From DSFT01 sp032249175 (lineage in GTDB: Bacteria > Hydrothermota > Hydrothermia > LBFQ01 > DSFT01): DNA of 31,185 bases. Numbering within the stretch: the stretch's first letter is position 1; each line of letters begins with the position of its first letter. Under the pieces are notes generated by a model. It was not told the origin of the DNA and did not search any database. It worked only from the letters and a program-made list of their open reading frames with translations. The DNA lies in NCBI GenBank assembly GCA_032249175.1, contig JAVVGK010000007.1, positions 1-31,185 on the forward strand. The letters are read 5' to 3'. The translations under genes and the position numbers were made by a program. Shown piece after piece: positions 15,581 to 23,175 of the stretch.

Positions 15581-16336
15581 GAAATTTGAGGATTTAAAAT
15601 TTGAACTATCTTCAAGGGTTTTATATCTTAATGATTTACCTAAAATAAATGAGTTTTGCGATTTGCTAAATAAAATGATTATTGATTTTGACTATAAATT
15701 AGATGAAATAGATTATTTTATTCTTGCTGTAAAGTATTATTACACTATGGAATTAGAAACAGCTCTCATTTATACTAATAAAATTCTTGAAATAAATCCC
15801 AAATTCATAAGAGCCTATAATCTAAAAGCTCTCATTTACTTAAAACTAAAACATTATCAAGAAGCTTTAAATTGTATAGAGGAAGGTTTAGATATTGAAG
15901 AAACAAAGCTGCTATTTTATCTGAGATGGGTTTTTATAACGAAGCATTAGAAATTTACAATATTATATTAGAGGAAAATCCAAATGATTTTTATAGCTTA
16001 ACTGGAAAATCAATACTTTTATATAAACAAGGCTTTGGAAATAAATCCAGATTATATTTCAGGTTTATTACATAAGGCAAGATTAATGTTAGAAATAGAT
16101 CCTAACGAATCAATTAGAATATGTGATGAGATTATTAAAAAAAACATTAACTTGGGAGAAGCATATTATATTAAATCTTGTGCTTATGCATTATTAAGAG
16201 ATAAGAAAAATGCCATATTGAACCTCAGAAAAGCTATTGAAACAAATATAGAATTTAAGTTTTTAGCCATGGGGATGACAGGGATTTTGAATATATCAAA
16301 GACGATGAGGAAATTTACTTAACCATCCATTCCTAA
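15573..16336 (+). pseudogene. TPR-repeat protein gene broken by three frameshifts
   Basis: A tetratricopeptide-repeat gene overlapping yebC by 8 bases. Frame 1 (15573-~15910) reads a TPR ending CIEEGLDIEET. Homology then continues one frame back (KAAILSEMGFYNEALEIYNIILEENP) to ~16030. It next shifts to the frame of ALEINPDYISGLLHKARLMLE, which runs to about 16274. There, at a GGGG run, a further shift yields a typical TPR-protein tail (DFEYIKDDEEIYL) ending at 16336. At the first two shifts the 34-residue repeat register is also short, by about 7 and 12 residues. Short deletions are therefore more likely than simple base-calling errors. Without the shifts it would be a ~250-residue helical TPR protein of unknown partner. 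Its 3' end overlaps folK. Confidence 0.8.
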
Positions 16337-16772
16337 AATTAATTTTATTTATGTCAAAATTCAAGCTTCTGAAACCCTTTGAAATAATTTCAAGAGTTGG
16401 AATCACGAAAAAACTCCTATTATAAATTTCAGGATGAGGAATAACTAGATTTTCAGTTTTAGTTTCAACTTCATTAAAAAGAAGAATATCAATATCAATA
16501 ACTCTTGGAGAATATTTAAATAATTTTTTTCTACCCATTAAATTTTCTATTTTTTTAAATTTTGCTAATAAGGAAAATGGATCTAAAGATGTTGAAGCAA
16601 GAATGCTAATGTTTAAAAAGGAATTTTGAAATTCATAACCATATGGCTCACTTTCATAAATACTTGAAATTTCAATAATTTTACAATAATCAGAAATTTT
16701 TCTAATAGCATCCTTTAAATTCCTAATTTTATCAAATAAATTTGTTCCAATTGAAATATAAACATAGTTCAT
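16296..16772 (-). CDS. folK: 2-amino-4-hydroxy-6-hydroxymethyldihydropteridine pyrophosphokinase
   Basis: FolK transfers pyrophosphate from ATP to hydroxymethyl-dihydropterin in folate synthesis. At 158 residues it matches the single-domain enzyme. The N-terminus NYVYISIGTNLFDKIRNLKDA is the family's first motif, SSIYESEPYGYEFQNSFLN the second, and MGRKKLFKYSPRVIDIDILLF (79-99) contains the catalytic Arg and the paired Asp residues binding magnesium. VIPHPEIYNRSFFVIPTLEI completes the signature. No folP or folB adjoins. The ATG is 6 bases after a TAAAAT box, so it is probably leaderless. Confidence 0.95.
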   Translation of the reverse strand: MNYVYISIGTNLFDKIRNLKDAIRKISDYCKIIEISSIYESEPYGYEFQNSFLNISILASTSLDPFSLLAKFKKIENLMGRKKLFKYSPRVIDIDILLFNEVETKTENLVIPHPEIYNRSFFVIPTLEIISKGFRSLNFDINKINFRNGWLSKFPHRL

Positions 16773-16804
16773 TTGAAAATTTTATAGTTATGCTTTAAAA
16801 TTTT
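16773..16804 (+). promoter_or_regulatory. Promoter of PKD lipoprotein and outer-membrane protein
   Basis: TTGAAA (16773-16778), 17-base spacer, TAAAAT (16796-16801) inside GCTTTAAAATTTT. The ATG at 16808 is 6 bases after the box. The -35 abuts the folK start codon. Confidence 0.7.
16779..16786 (-). promoter_or_regulatory. Promoter of folK
   Basis: Minus strand TATAAAAT; the TAAAAT box at 16779-16784 ends 6 bases before the ATG. It overlaps the divergent promoter of the PKD lipoprotein; only 35 bases lie between the two start codons. Confidence 0.55.
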
Positions 16805-16807
16805 GCT

Positions 16808-17461
16808 ATGAAGAAGATAACTTATTTGATAACATTATTGATGGTTGTTGCTTGCTCAAAGAACCTTTCAAGCCCCCAAAATAATGCTCCTATTATAAAT
16901 TCCTTTGCTGTAAATAGAGTTTCTGGTCCTGTTCCACTTCAAGTAAATTTCACTTGGTCTGTATATGATATAGATAGAGATACAGTGAATTGCTATTTAG
17001 ATGTAAATGGGGATGGAGTAGCAGAGGAAGTAATAAATAATTGCTCAAATGCTAACTTTTCTTGGATATACAATGATTCTAAAATATATAATGCCACATT
17101 AACTGTTTTTGATAAATATGGTGCTAGTTCCTCAAAGAGCATTACTATTAGAGCTTGTAGAGTTTTATATAATGGCTCTGTAAGTGTCCCAGCAAATAGC
17201 TCTGTTCAAGTATCTTCCTTTATAGCAAATCAAAGTGATACACTTTATATAAAAGCTTTTGTCCAAAGTGATACAGTTATAAACTATATAAAGGTTACAA
17301 ATGTTGTAAGCACTATTGATTCTGCGGCAAATAGTCAAACAATTTCAAGAACCATAGCTATTCCCGAATATAGAGAATATAGAATAATTGCAGGCAATAC
17401 TTCAACAAGTGCTAAAACTTACTATATAAGAGCAACTTTGAATGATGTAAATTGTCAATAA
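16808..17461 (+). CDS. PKD-domain lipoprotein
   Basis: A 217-residue secreted lipoprotein. MKKITYLITLLMVVAC is a clean lipobox signal with C16 as the lipidated residue. Residues ~28-115 form a PKD (immunoglobulin-like) domain: VNRVSGPVPLQVNFTWSVYD, a calcium-type loop DVNGDGVAEEV, and the closing YNATLTVFDKYGASSSKSITI. Residues 120-217 are a second beta-rich region with many Ser/Thr/Asn, unrecognised. It is probably an outer-membrane-anchored surface protein. The gene sits 17 bases before the outer-membrane protein gene and probably shares its transcript. Confidence 0.88.
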   Translation: MKKITYLITLLMVVACSKNLSSPQNNAPIINSFAVNRVSGPVPLQVNFTWSVYDIDRDTVNCYLDVNGDGVAEEVINNCSNANFSWIYNDSKIYNATLTVFDKYGASSSKSITIRACRVLYNGSVSVPANSSVQVSSFIANQSDTLYIKAFVQSDTVINYIKVTNVVSTIDSAANSQTISRTIAIPEYREYRIIAGNTSTSAKTYYIRATLNDVNCQ

Positions 17462-17478
17462 AAAAGGAGAAATAAAAT

Positions 17479-18600
17479 ATGAGAAAATTATTATTAGTTC
17501 TTGGACTATATAGTTTTTTAAATGCTACGGAAACTCGGGCTAATAGCATTATTCAAGAATATAATGACTTTGGAAATGCTAATTATTTATTAGATGATGA
17601 GTTCATAATAAAATTTTATCCCTCTGTCCTCTTTGTATTTCCAAATCACATATCACTTGAAGCAAATAGGAATGGAAATTATGCTTACGGAACTGTATTT
17701 TTTAGAAATGAAAGGATTGGGGTAGGAGCATTTGTTTCAAGAAGATTTCATTATAGCTATAACTATCAAAACTATTCAGATGAATTTACATTTACACCGC
17801 TTGATATTGTTTTTGGACTAAAATTTAATAAGATATTATTAGGATTAAATTTTAATTATTCTTCAATTGGTAATGATTCATTTTTAGTAGGATTTGGAGA
17901 TAGCCTTAGGAATAATCTCTTGGGATTTACACCTTCTTTTTCATATCTTATATCTGAAAATTCAGGACTTAATTTTTCCTATCTTGTTTTAAATAATTCA
18001 TATTCAAGAATTAGAAACAATCTCTTATATAGTGCTAAATATAGTACAAATGCTATTTTAATGAGATTTTATCGTGGCTCTATTATTCTTCCTATTATTT
18101 ATGGTTCTACGAGTTTTTCTATAAATGCACCTGATGGGGGTATAGATCCAGATAGTGAAAGTGTTAGTAATTTGCTGAAAATAGGGCTTGGGTTAAATAA
18201 GAAAATTCAAGACTTAGGATTTTTTATATTTGCTATTCAATATGAAAATATAAAAATAAAATCACAGGATAACAACACAAACTCAAATTTAGAAGACAAT
18301 GTGAATATATTAGGTTTTGTATCAGGAGGTGAAGCAAAATTTCTTGCTTCCTGGCTTAGAGTAAGAGGAGGAATTAGTTATAATATATCATTAACTCGTC
18401 AGAGCCAATATAAATATCCTGATACGAAAGTTTATTATAATAGAATAGGTGCTTTTGGAGATATATCATTTGGACTTGGTATATCTACGGAAATTTTCAA
18501 AGTTGATTTTGACTTTACAAAAGATTTGTTCTATAATGGTCCTCAATTTATATCTGGAAATGGTTTAGGTTTTAATATGTCAATTCTTGCTAATTTTTAG
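17479..18600 (+). CDS. Outer-membrane beta-barrel protein
   Basis: A 373-residue predicted outer-membrane barrel. Signal peptide MRKLLLVLGLYSFLNATETRA. The remainder consists of alternating hydrophobic/polar strands separated by Asn/Gly/Ser loops (NRNGNYAYGTVFFRNERIGVGAFVS, KILLGLNFNYSSIG, LGFTPSFSYLISENSGLNFSYLVL). It ends in GLGFNMSILANF, a terminal Phe as in the beta-signal recognised by the BAM machinery. No specific porin or transporter family is recognised. AGGAGA at 17465-17470 serves as Shine-Dalgarno. The last 11 bases overlap the convergent glycosyltransferase gene. Confidence 0.85.
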   Translation: MRKLLLVLGLYSFLNATETRANSIIQEYNDFGNANYLLDDEFIIKFYPSVLFVFPNHISLEANRNGNYAYGTVFFRNERIGVGAFVSRRFHYSYNYQNYSDEFTFTPLDIVFGLKFNKILLGLNFNYSSIGNDSFLVGFGDSLRNNLLGFTPSFSYLISENSGLNFSYLVLNNSYSRIRNNLLYSAKYSTNAILMRFYRGSIILPIIYGSTSFSINAPDGGIDPDSESVSNLLKIGLGLNKKIQDLGFFIFAIQYENIKIKSQDNNTNSNLEDNVNILGFVSGGEAKFLASWLRVRGGISYNISLTRQSQYKYPDTKVYYNRIGAFGDISFGLGISTEIFKVDFDFTKDLFYNGPQFISGNGLGFNMSILANF

Positions 18601-19642
18601 CTATGTTAATTAAGAACTCAACTTCATCTTTAATGTACTTACTGAAATTTCTTATTTTTTTGGATGTTTCATAAGCATTTTTAGAAAGCTCATTTAATAA
18701 TGATTTGTTATTTGAAAGCTCAAATGTCCAATTTAAAAATTCTTTAATATCATATGGTTTAACTAAAATACCATTTTTTAGATGCTCAATTTTCGTCCAT
18801 AATGAAATATCAAATGCTATAACGGGTTTTGAATAAGCAAATGCTTCAATTGTAGATAATGTCATATTTCCATAATGAACAGGATTTATTAAAAAATCTA
18901 TTGAAGAGTAAAATTTATAATTTTCAAAATATGGAAGATTTTTAATAATTGTTAAATTGCTATAATTTTTTGAAATTTCTTCTAAAATTTTATTTTCTCC
19001 TTTCATTAAAACAATCAAATGAATTTTGTCATTTTTTAAAATTTCTTTGAAAATTCTTAAAATTATTTTTTCACCCTTATATTTGGAAATTGCTCCACAA
19101 TATCCAACATTTACATAATTTTCTTTCCTATAAATTGGCTCAAATTTAATAATATCAGGTTTAGGTTGCTCATTTATTCGGACTTTATATGATGGAATTT
19201 TAAATAACATAATCATAAGTTTTCCATTTGTTCCATCTTCTTCAATTATATAATAATCTGCTTGATTTTTAAAGCACTTTAAAAGTTTTCTATATCTAAA
19301 AGCTATTATAGGATTTTTTATATCCCAAATTATTGGATTTATGCCAATACCAAAATGTTTATTTATATAGGGAATTTTTTGAGATTTTGAAATTTCAATT
19401 GCTAAATTATGGAATTTATAGGAAAACGCAATAACTAAATTATATTTTTTATCTTTCTTAAAATCCTTAACATTTATAAAATGGATATTTCCCTCACTTT
19501 TGTAGGAATTTTTCCCAAAATAAACCCAATCAACATTAACATTTAACTTTTTAAGCTCATTTAAAAGATAATAATTTTTGGGGGAACCAACAACATTTTC
19601 ATCCCAATCATTTTCCCAAGGGCTTAAAATAAGGAAATTCAC
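18590..19642 (-). CDS. GT4-family glycosyltransferase
   Basis: A 350-residue GT-B glycosyltransferase, group 1. The C-terminal nucleotide-sugar domain is clear: VGYCGAISKYKGEKIILRIF (~170-190), FYSSIDFLINPVHYGNMTLSTIEAFAYSKPVIAFDI, where the usual EgfG/E-x7-E region reads STIEAFAYSKPVIA, and GILVKPYDIKEF. The N-terminal domain opens FLILSPWENDWDENVVGSPKNYYLL. Donor and acceptor are unknown; envelope polysaccharide work is likely. Start is GTG at 19642, overlapping the previous stop by one base (TAGTG). Confidence 0.9.
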   Translation of the reverse strand: MNFLILSPWENDWDENVVGSPKNYYLLNELKKLNVNVDWVYFGKNSYKSEGNIHFINVKDFKKDKKYNLVIAFSYKFHNLAIEISKSQKIPYINKHFGIGINPIIWDIKNPIIAFRYRKLLKCFKNQADYYIIEEDGTNGKLMIMLFKIPSYKVRINEQPKPDIIKFEPIYRKENYVNVGYCGAISKYKGEKIILRIFKEILKNDKIHLIVLMKGENKILEEISKNYSNLTIIKNLPYFENYKFYSSIDFLINPVHYGNMTLSTIEAFAYSKPVIAFDISLWTKIEHLKNGILVKPYDIKEFLNWTFELSNNKSLLNELSKNAYETSKKIRNFSKYIKDEVEFLINIAKN

Positions 19643-20139
19643 TATTCCTTAACCTCCCTTATTTCAAAACTTATATTTTTATTTTTTATTTCAATAATAG
19701 CATAAGTTCTTTTATGTCCAAAAAATTTATCCGTTGGACTTCCAGGATTTAAAATATGAATGCCATTTTCACAATTATAGTAAGCAATATGGCTATGACC
19801 AAATATAATAACATCAAATTTTCCATAATTTTCAAGTTTCTTTAAAACCCTTTGTTTAAGTCCAACTGGTGGTCCAAGTCCATGAAATAAACCAAATCTA
19901 AATCCCTCAATTTCAAAAATTTCAACCTCTTTTAAATAATCTAATAATTTCATCTCATCCATATTTCCAAAAACAGCTATCATATTTTTCAAACTTTTAA
20001 GCTCATTATAAAAATCAAAACTAACAAAATCTCCTGCATGAATAATTAAGTCAGAATTTTCAATTTCATCATAAATAATTTTTGGCAATGATTTGGCTCT
20101 AAATGGAATATGCGTATCTGAAATAACAACGATTCTCAT
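19642..20139 (-). CDS. YfcE/MJ0936-type metallophosphodiesterase
   Basis: A 165-residue calcineurin-like phosphoesterase of the YfcE/MJ0936 type, with a two-metal active site. Motifs in order: VVISDTHIP (D-x-H), IIHAGDFVS (G-D), VFGNMDE (GNxD), FGLFHGLGPP and VIIFGHSHIA (GHxH), then HILNPGSPTD. The natural substrate is unknown; relatives cleave phosphodiesters in vitro. The start at 20139 (MRIVVISDTH) overlaps the adenosyltransferase stop as ATGA; a TTG at 20145 would add two residues. Confidence 0.95.
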   Translation of the reverse strand: MRIVVISDTHIPFRAKSLPKIIYDEIENSDLIIHAGDFVSFDFYNELKSLKNMIAVFGNMDEMKLLDYLKEVEIFEIEGFRFGLFHGLGPPVGLKQRVLKKLENYGKFDVIIFGHSHIAYYNCENGIHILNPGSPTDKFFGHKRTYAIIEIKNKNISFEIREVKE

Positions 20140-20684
20140 TTCCAACTCACAAACTCTTCATTTATATTATTTAATTTTGCTATATACCTTGCCAAAACAA
20201 AAAAGAAATCAGAAAGTCTATTTAAATAAATTAAAACATTTTTATTGATTTCCTCTTCTTTCATTAAACTAACAACACTTCTTTCAGCTCTCCTACAAAT
20301 TGTCCTACATATATGACAAATAGAAACTTCTTTACTTCCATAAGGTAAAATGAAATCTCTTAATGGTTCAAGATTTTTATTATACTCATCTATCCAATTT
20401 TCAATTTGTTTAATTTTTTCATCACTTAATCTTAAAGCTTTTTCAAAACTCATAGGTGTTGCCAAATCTGCTCCAATTATAAATAAATCATTCTGAATAA
20501 TTTTTAATTTTTCATTTATTTCACTATTATTTATTAAGCTTCTTAAATAACCAATAAAACTATTTAATTCATCAACATCACCATAAGCACAAACCCTAAA
20601 ATTATCCTTATAAACCCTACTTCCATCTACCAATTGTGTTTTTCCATCATCTCCCTGTTTTGTATAAACTCTCGTAATACGCAT
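20136..20684 (-). CDS. Cob(I)alamin adenosyltransferase, PduO type
   Basis: This enzyme transfers the adenosyl group of ATP to cobalamin to make coenzyme B12. It has 182 residues. The N-terminal ATP loop YTKQGDDGKTQLVDGSRVYKD and AYGDVDELNSFIGYLRS are diagnostic. Later come IQNDLFIIGADLATP, LRDFILPYGSKEVSICHICRTICRRAERSV (usual form FILPGG...A..LH..R...RRAER) and YLNRLSDFFFVLARYIA. It implies use of adenosylcobalamin in the cell, though no B12-dependent gene is present here. It opens a three-gene unit from a leaderless-type promoter. Confidence 0.95.
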   Translation of the reverse strand: MRITRVYTKQGDDGKTQLVDGSRVYKDNFRVCAYGDVDELNSFIGYLRSLINNSEINEKLKIIQNDLFIIGADLATPMSFEKALRLSDEKIKQIENWIDEYNKNLEPLRDFILPYGSKEVSICHICRTICRRAERSVVSLMKEEEINKNVLIYLNRLSDFFFVLARYIAKLNNINEEFVSWK

Positions 20685-20687
20685 TTT

Positions 20688-20700
20688 AAAATTTTAAAGC
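20688..20700 (-). promoter_or_regulatory. Promoter of adenosyltransferase unit
   Basis: Minus strand GCTTTAAAATTTT; TAAAAT at 20691-20696 ends 6 bases before the ATG at 20684. Confidence 0.65.
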
Positions 20701-20727
20701 AGACTATTCTTTCTTAAATCTCCTTAA

Positions 20728-20976
20728 TCAATTCACTTTCAAATTCAATAATATATTCTTTATATATTTTTTCCCTTCCGAACTAATTAGGAACATATTT
20801 TTAAAGCGAAAACATTCGGATATGATTGCGAAAGCATTTTCCAAAAAGGGATATTCTTCATTAGCAGAAAAACGATAAAGAATATTAACTTTCATTTTAT
20901 CACTTTTTGTTCTATAAATAGGAATTTCTCTCTTAAAGTCTAGCGGCTTAAGCATATCAGATACATGTATTAGCAT
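20728..20976 (-). CDS. Small hypothetical protein, possibly frameshifted
   Basis: An 82-residue open frame I do not recognise (MLIHVSDMLKPLDFKREIPIYRT...). It is supported as a gene mainly by a well-placed GCTTTAAAAT box 7 bases before its ATG. At a run of six A (minus strand, 20767-20772) the other frame continues as IYKEYIIEFESELIKEI and stops at 20714. That is a more natural charged helical end than the annotated YIKNILLNLKVN. A one-base indel in the A run would yield an 88-residue product. Could be a decaying gene. Confidence 0.5.
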   Translation of the reverse strand: MLIHVSDMLKPLDFKREIPIYRTKSDKMKVNILYRFSANEEYPFLENAFAIISECFRFKNMFLISSEGKKYIKNILLNLKVN

Positions 20977-20980
20977 ATTT

Positions 20981-20993
20981 GAAATTTTAAAGC
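20981..20993 (-). promoter_or_regulatory. Promoter of the small hypothetical gene
   Basis: Minus strand GCTTTAAAATTTC; TAAAAT at 20984-20989, 7 bases before the ATG at 20976. Confidence 0.55.
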
Positions 20994-21065
20994 TTCCTAA
21001 CTAAATCCTCGTCCACTCTGAGAATTTTGCATGAAAATTTCGCTTTCTTAAAATCCTCTCAAAAT

Positions 21066-21680
21066 TTATTTCACAATCCATTCACTATAAAATAAAGCAA
21101 ATGAATTATATAAAAACAAACAAATAAGTGAGAGAAAAAGCCAATCAACTTTAAAACTCACTGAGCCATTTAAAGATGATAAAAAAATTGGAATTGATAG
21201 TGGAATGTAGAGTAAATAAGTTAATATATTTTTTAAATTGACTTTATAAAGCATTAAATTTAGCATTACGGAGATTGAGCTTATTGAAAAGCTTGAAATT
21301 ATCAAAAAAACAATTAAATAAAAACTAATTATTAAGCTATTGAAAATAAAAAAAATGAAAAAGATGTTAATAATTCCAAAAACAATAAGATAAAATGATG
21401 TTGTTAAAATTTTTGAAATAATAATTTTTTCAATTGGAAAGTAAGTTAGTAAAATAAAAAAACTTTCTTCTAAAAATTCCTCATCAATAATTTTAGAAGC
21501 AACTAAAACAGCATTTATAAAAAACAACGACCAAAAAATGCCATTTATTATAGCAATTTCATTAGAATTTATAGCAATTGAAAAAATTAAAATCATAAGG
21601 AAATTATTTGTAATATATGAAATTATGAAATTTATGGAGCTAAGTGGAATTAAAAAATCTTTTTTAAGGAGCTTTATCAA
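21066..21680 (-). CDS. CcmB-like / ABC-2-type membrane protein
   Basis: A 204-residue inner-membrane protein with about six helices. The order (helix, IINGIFWSLFFINAVLVASKIIDEEFLEESFFILLTYFPIEKIIISKIL, then SSFSISSISVMLNLMLYKVNLKNILTYLLYIPLSIPIFLSS) resembles CcmB, the permease of the CcmAB exporter used in cytochrome c maturation, and more generally ABC-2 permeases. It is slightly shorter than the usual ~220 residues. No ATPase or ccmC gene is adjacent, so the partner is elsewhere if the call is right. Start is TTG at 21680 overlapping the pgpA stop (TTGA). Confidence 0.55.
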   Translation of the reverse strand: MIKLLKKDFLIPLSSINFIISYITNNFLMILIFSIAINSNEIAIINGIFWSLFFINAVLVASKIIDEEFLEESFFILLTYFPIEKIIISKILTTSFYLIVFGIINIFFIFFIFNSLIISFYLIVFLIISSFSISSISVMLNLMLYKVNLKNILTYLLYIPLSIPIFLSSLNGSVSFKVDWLFLSLICLFLYNSFALFYSEWIVK

Positions 21681-22096
21681 TTTGTTATAATTTTAATGGT
21701 TAAAACTGAATAAATACCTGCCATTAAATCATCTAAAACAACGCCAAAATACTTAATGTCTTCAAGTAATTTTATAGGAAATGGTTTTAAAAAATCAAAA
21801 ATCCTAAAAAGAATAAAGGCAATAATGAAATTTTTCAAATTAAAATCCAAAAAAATAAATATAAGAAAAAAACCAACGATTTCATCAATAACAACCTCTT
21901 GAGGGTCTTTTTTATTCGTTTTTTTTACCATTAAGTAAGAGCCAATTATTGAAAGCAATAAAATTATAATGAAAATCAAAATTTTTTGATTTAATAGAAG
22001 AAATGGAATGACGATTATTGTTGAAATTGTTGGACCAAATTTTTTTAATTTGCCAATATAAAAGCCAGTTGATATAATTTCAAAAAACTTTATCAT
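21677..22096 (-). CDS. pgpA: Phosphatidylglycerophosphatase A
   Basis: PgpA removes phosphate from phosphatidylglycerophosphate in membrane-lipid synthesis. Three hallmark stretches are present: DPQEVVIDEIVGFF, FILFRIFDFLKPFPIKLLE and YFGVVLDDLMAGIYSVL. The start at 22096 (MIKFFEIISTGFYIGKL) aligns with the family N-terminus and overlaps the upstream gene by 17 bases. A TTG at 22138 would extend it by 14 residues and overlap by 59 bases. From 22096 it has 139 residues, somewhat short of the usual 150-170. It is an inner-membrane protein with about four helices. Confidence 0.92.
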   Translation of the reverse strand: MIKFFEIISTGFYIGKLKKFGPTISTIIVIPFLLLNQKILIFIIILLLSIIGSYLMVKKTNKKDPQEVVIDEIVGFFLIFIFLDFNLKNFIIAFILFRIFDFLKPFPIKLLEDIKYFGVVLDDLMAGIYSVLTIKIITN

Positions 22097-22592
22097 AATT
22101 TTGAATTTTTGGAAAAATTCTGTAAAAATCTTTACCAATGAGAATTGTTATTGTTGTTAATTTATCGGGGTCAGGCTCAAATTTAACAATTCCTCCCCCT
22201 AAAAAATTTTTTAAAATTTTGGCATATTTCATAGAACTATCAATTCTATCTACAATTATTGTTTTTTCTATTATTTCAGAAGCATTTCCATAATAAACAA
22301 CATCAAAATTATTATCTCTCAAATACCAGGTTAATTTTCTTGCTACACCATCATATCCCGAGCCATTGTAAATTTCAACTTTCATTTTAGGAAATAAATC
22401 TCTTTTTAATGTTTCTAATTGTCTTTTTGAAATTGAGACATAAGTTGATATTGAAAAAACAACAATTAAAGCAATAATTAAGAAAATTCCAAATGTATAA
22501 AGGATTTTTTTGTAATTTAAATTTAGCTTGAAATTTATTTTAAAATGAAATTTTTTTTTATTTTCTTCAATTTTTATATTTTTTTTCTTCAT
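22080..22592 (-). CDS. Membrane-anchored LytR_C-domain protein
   Basis: A 170-residue protein with a very basic cytoplasmic start (KKKNIKIEENKKKFHF), one transmembrane helix at ~31-52 (LYTFGIFLIIALIVVFSISTYV in part) and a periplasmic LytR C-terminal domain: KVEIYNGSGYDGVARKLTWYLRDNNFDVVYYGNAS, TIIVDRID, AKILKNFLGGG and ITILIGKDF. This domain is found behind LytR-CpsA-Psr catalytic domains or alone, and is thought to bind cell-wall or glycan components; no catalytic domain is present here. The start overlaps the gmhA stop (ATGA). Confidence 0.88.
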   Translation of the reverse strand: MKKKNIKIEENKKKFHFKINFKLNLNYKKILYTFGIFLIIALIVVFSISTYVSISKRQLETLKRDLFPKMKVEIYNGSGYDGVARKLTWYLRDNNFDVVYYGNASEIIEKTIIVDRIDSSMKYAKILKNFLGGGIVKFEPDPDKLTTITILIGKDFYRIFPKIQNYDKVF

Positions 22593-23143
22593 AACTCTTC
22601 AAGCTCATTACATATTGAATGAATTAAAAATAAGTGAATTTCTTGAATTCTCGCAGTATCATTTGATGGAACTTTAAAAACATAATTACATAAGTTTTCA
22701 ACTTCAAATGAATTTTTACCTGTCATATAAACAATTTTCATTTTCTTTTCGTAAGCCTTCATAACTGCTAAATTAACATTTTTTGATTTTCCTGATGTTG
22801 AAAAAGCAAATAAGAAATCTCCTTCATTTGCGAATGCTTCTATTTGTCTTGAAAATATATAATCAAATGAAGAATCATTAGCAATAGCAGTTATTAAAGA
22901 CATATCTGAGGCAAGATTTATAGCAAAAATAGGTTTTCTTAAATTTTTGAACTTCCAAACAAGCTCAGATGAAAAATGAGAGCTTTCAGCACAACTTCCA
23001 CCATTTCCACAAATAAGAATTTTCTTTCCAATTATAATAGATTGCTTTAAATCAGAAATTAAATTAAATAGATATTCTTTTATTTCTTCAAGCCAATTTG
23101 TTAAGTTTTTTAATTCATTTACAGATTTTAAATAATTTTCCAA
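22589..23143 (-). CDS. gmhA: Sedoheptulose-7-phosphate isomerase
   Basis: GmhA makes D-glycero-D-manno-heptose-7-phosphate, the first step to LPS core heptose. The 184-residue SIS-domain protein has ILICGNGGSCAESSHFSSEL, INLASDMSLITAIANDSSFDYIFSRQIEAF, FAFSTSGKSKNV and VPSNDTARIQEIHLFLIHSIC. The zinc ligands expected from the family, H56, E60, Q167 and H175, are all in place. The start is TTG at 23143 because no ATG exists nearby in frame. This start lies 7 bases after a hairpin that follows the upstream lipoprotein gene. Confidence 0.93.
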   Translation of the reverse strand: MENYLKSVNELKNLTNWLEEIKEYLFNLISDLKQSIIIGKKILICGNGGSCAESSHFSSELVWKFKNLRKPIFAINLASDMSLITAIANDSSFDYIFSRQIEAFANEGDFLFAFSTSGKSKNVNLAVMKAYEKKMKIVYMTGKNSFEVENLCNYVFKVPSNDTARIQEIHLFLIHSICNELEEL

Positions 23144-23149
23144 ATTAGA

Positions 23150-23166
23150 AGCCCCACGAGGGGGCT
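23150..23166 (-). terminator. Hairpin between FN3 lipoprotein and gmhA
   Basis: On the minus strand AGCCCC, a 5-base loop (CTCGT) and GGGGCT are followed by TTCTAATTT, an imperfect U-tail; TTTTTT precedes the stem. It probably reduces readthrough from the abundant lipoprotein transcript into gmhA. The gmhA TTG lies in its tail, so an effect on initiation is also possible. Confidence 0.5.
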
Positions 23167-23175
23167 AAAAAAGGG

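Noticed and set aside
15900..16040. Programmed ribosomal frameshifting in the TPR gene
   Set aside because: No slippery heptamer is evident, and residues are missing from the repeat register at both sites, which fits deletion better.
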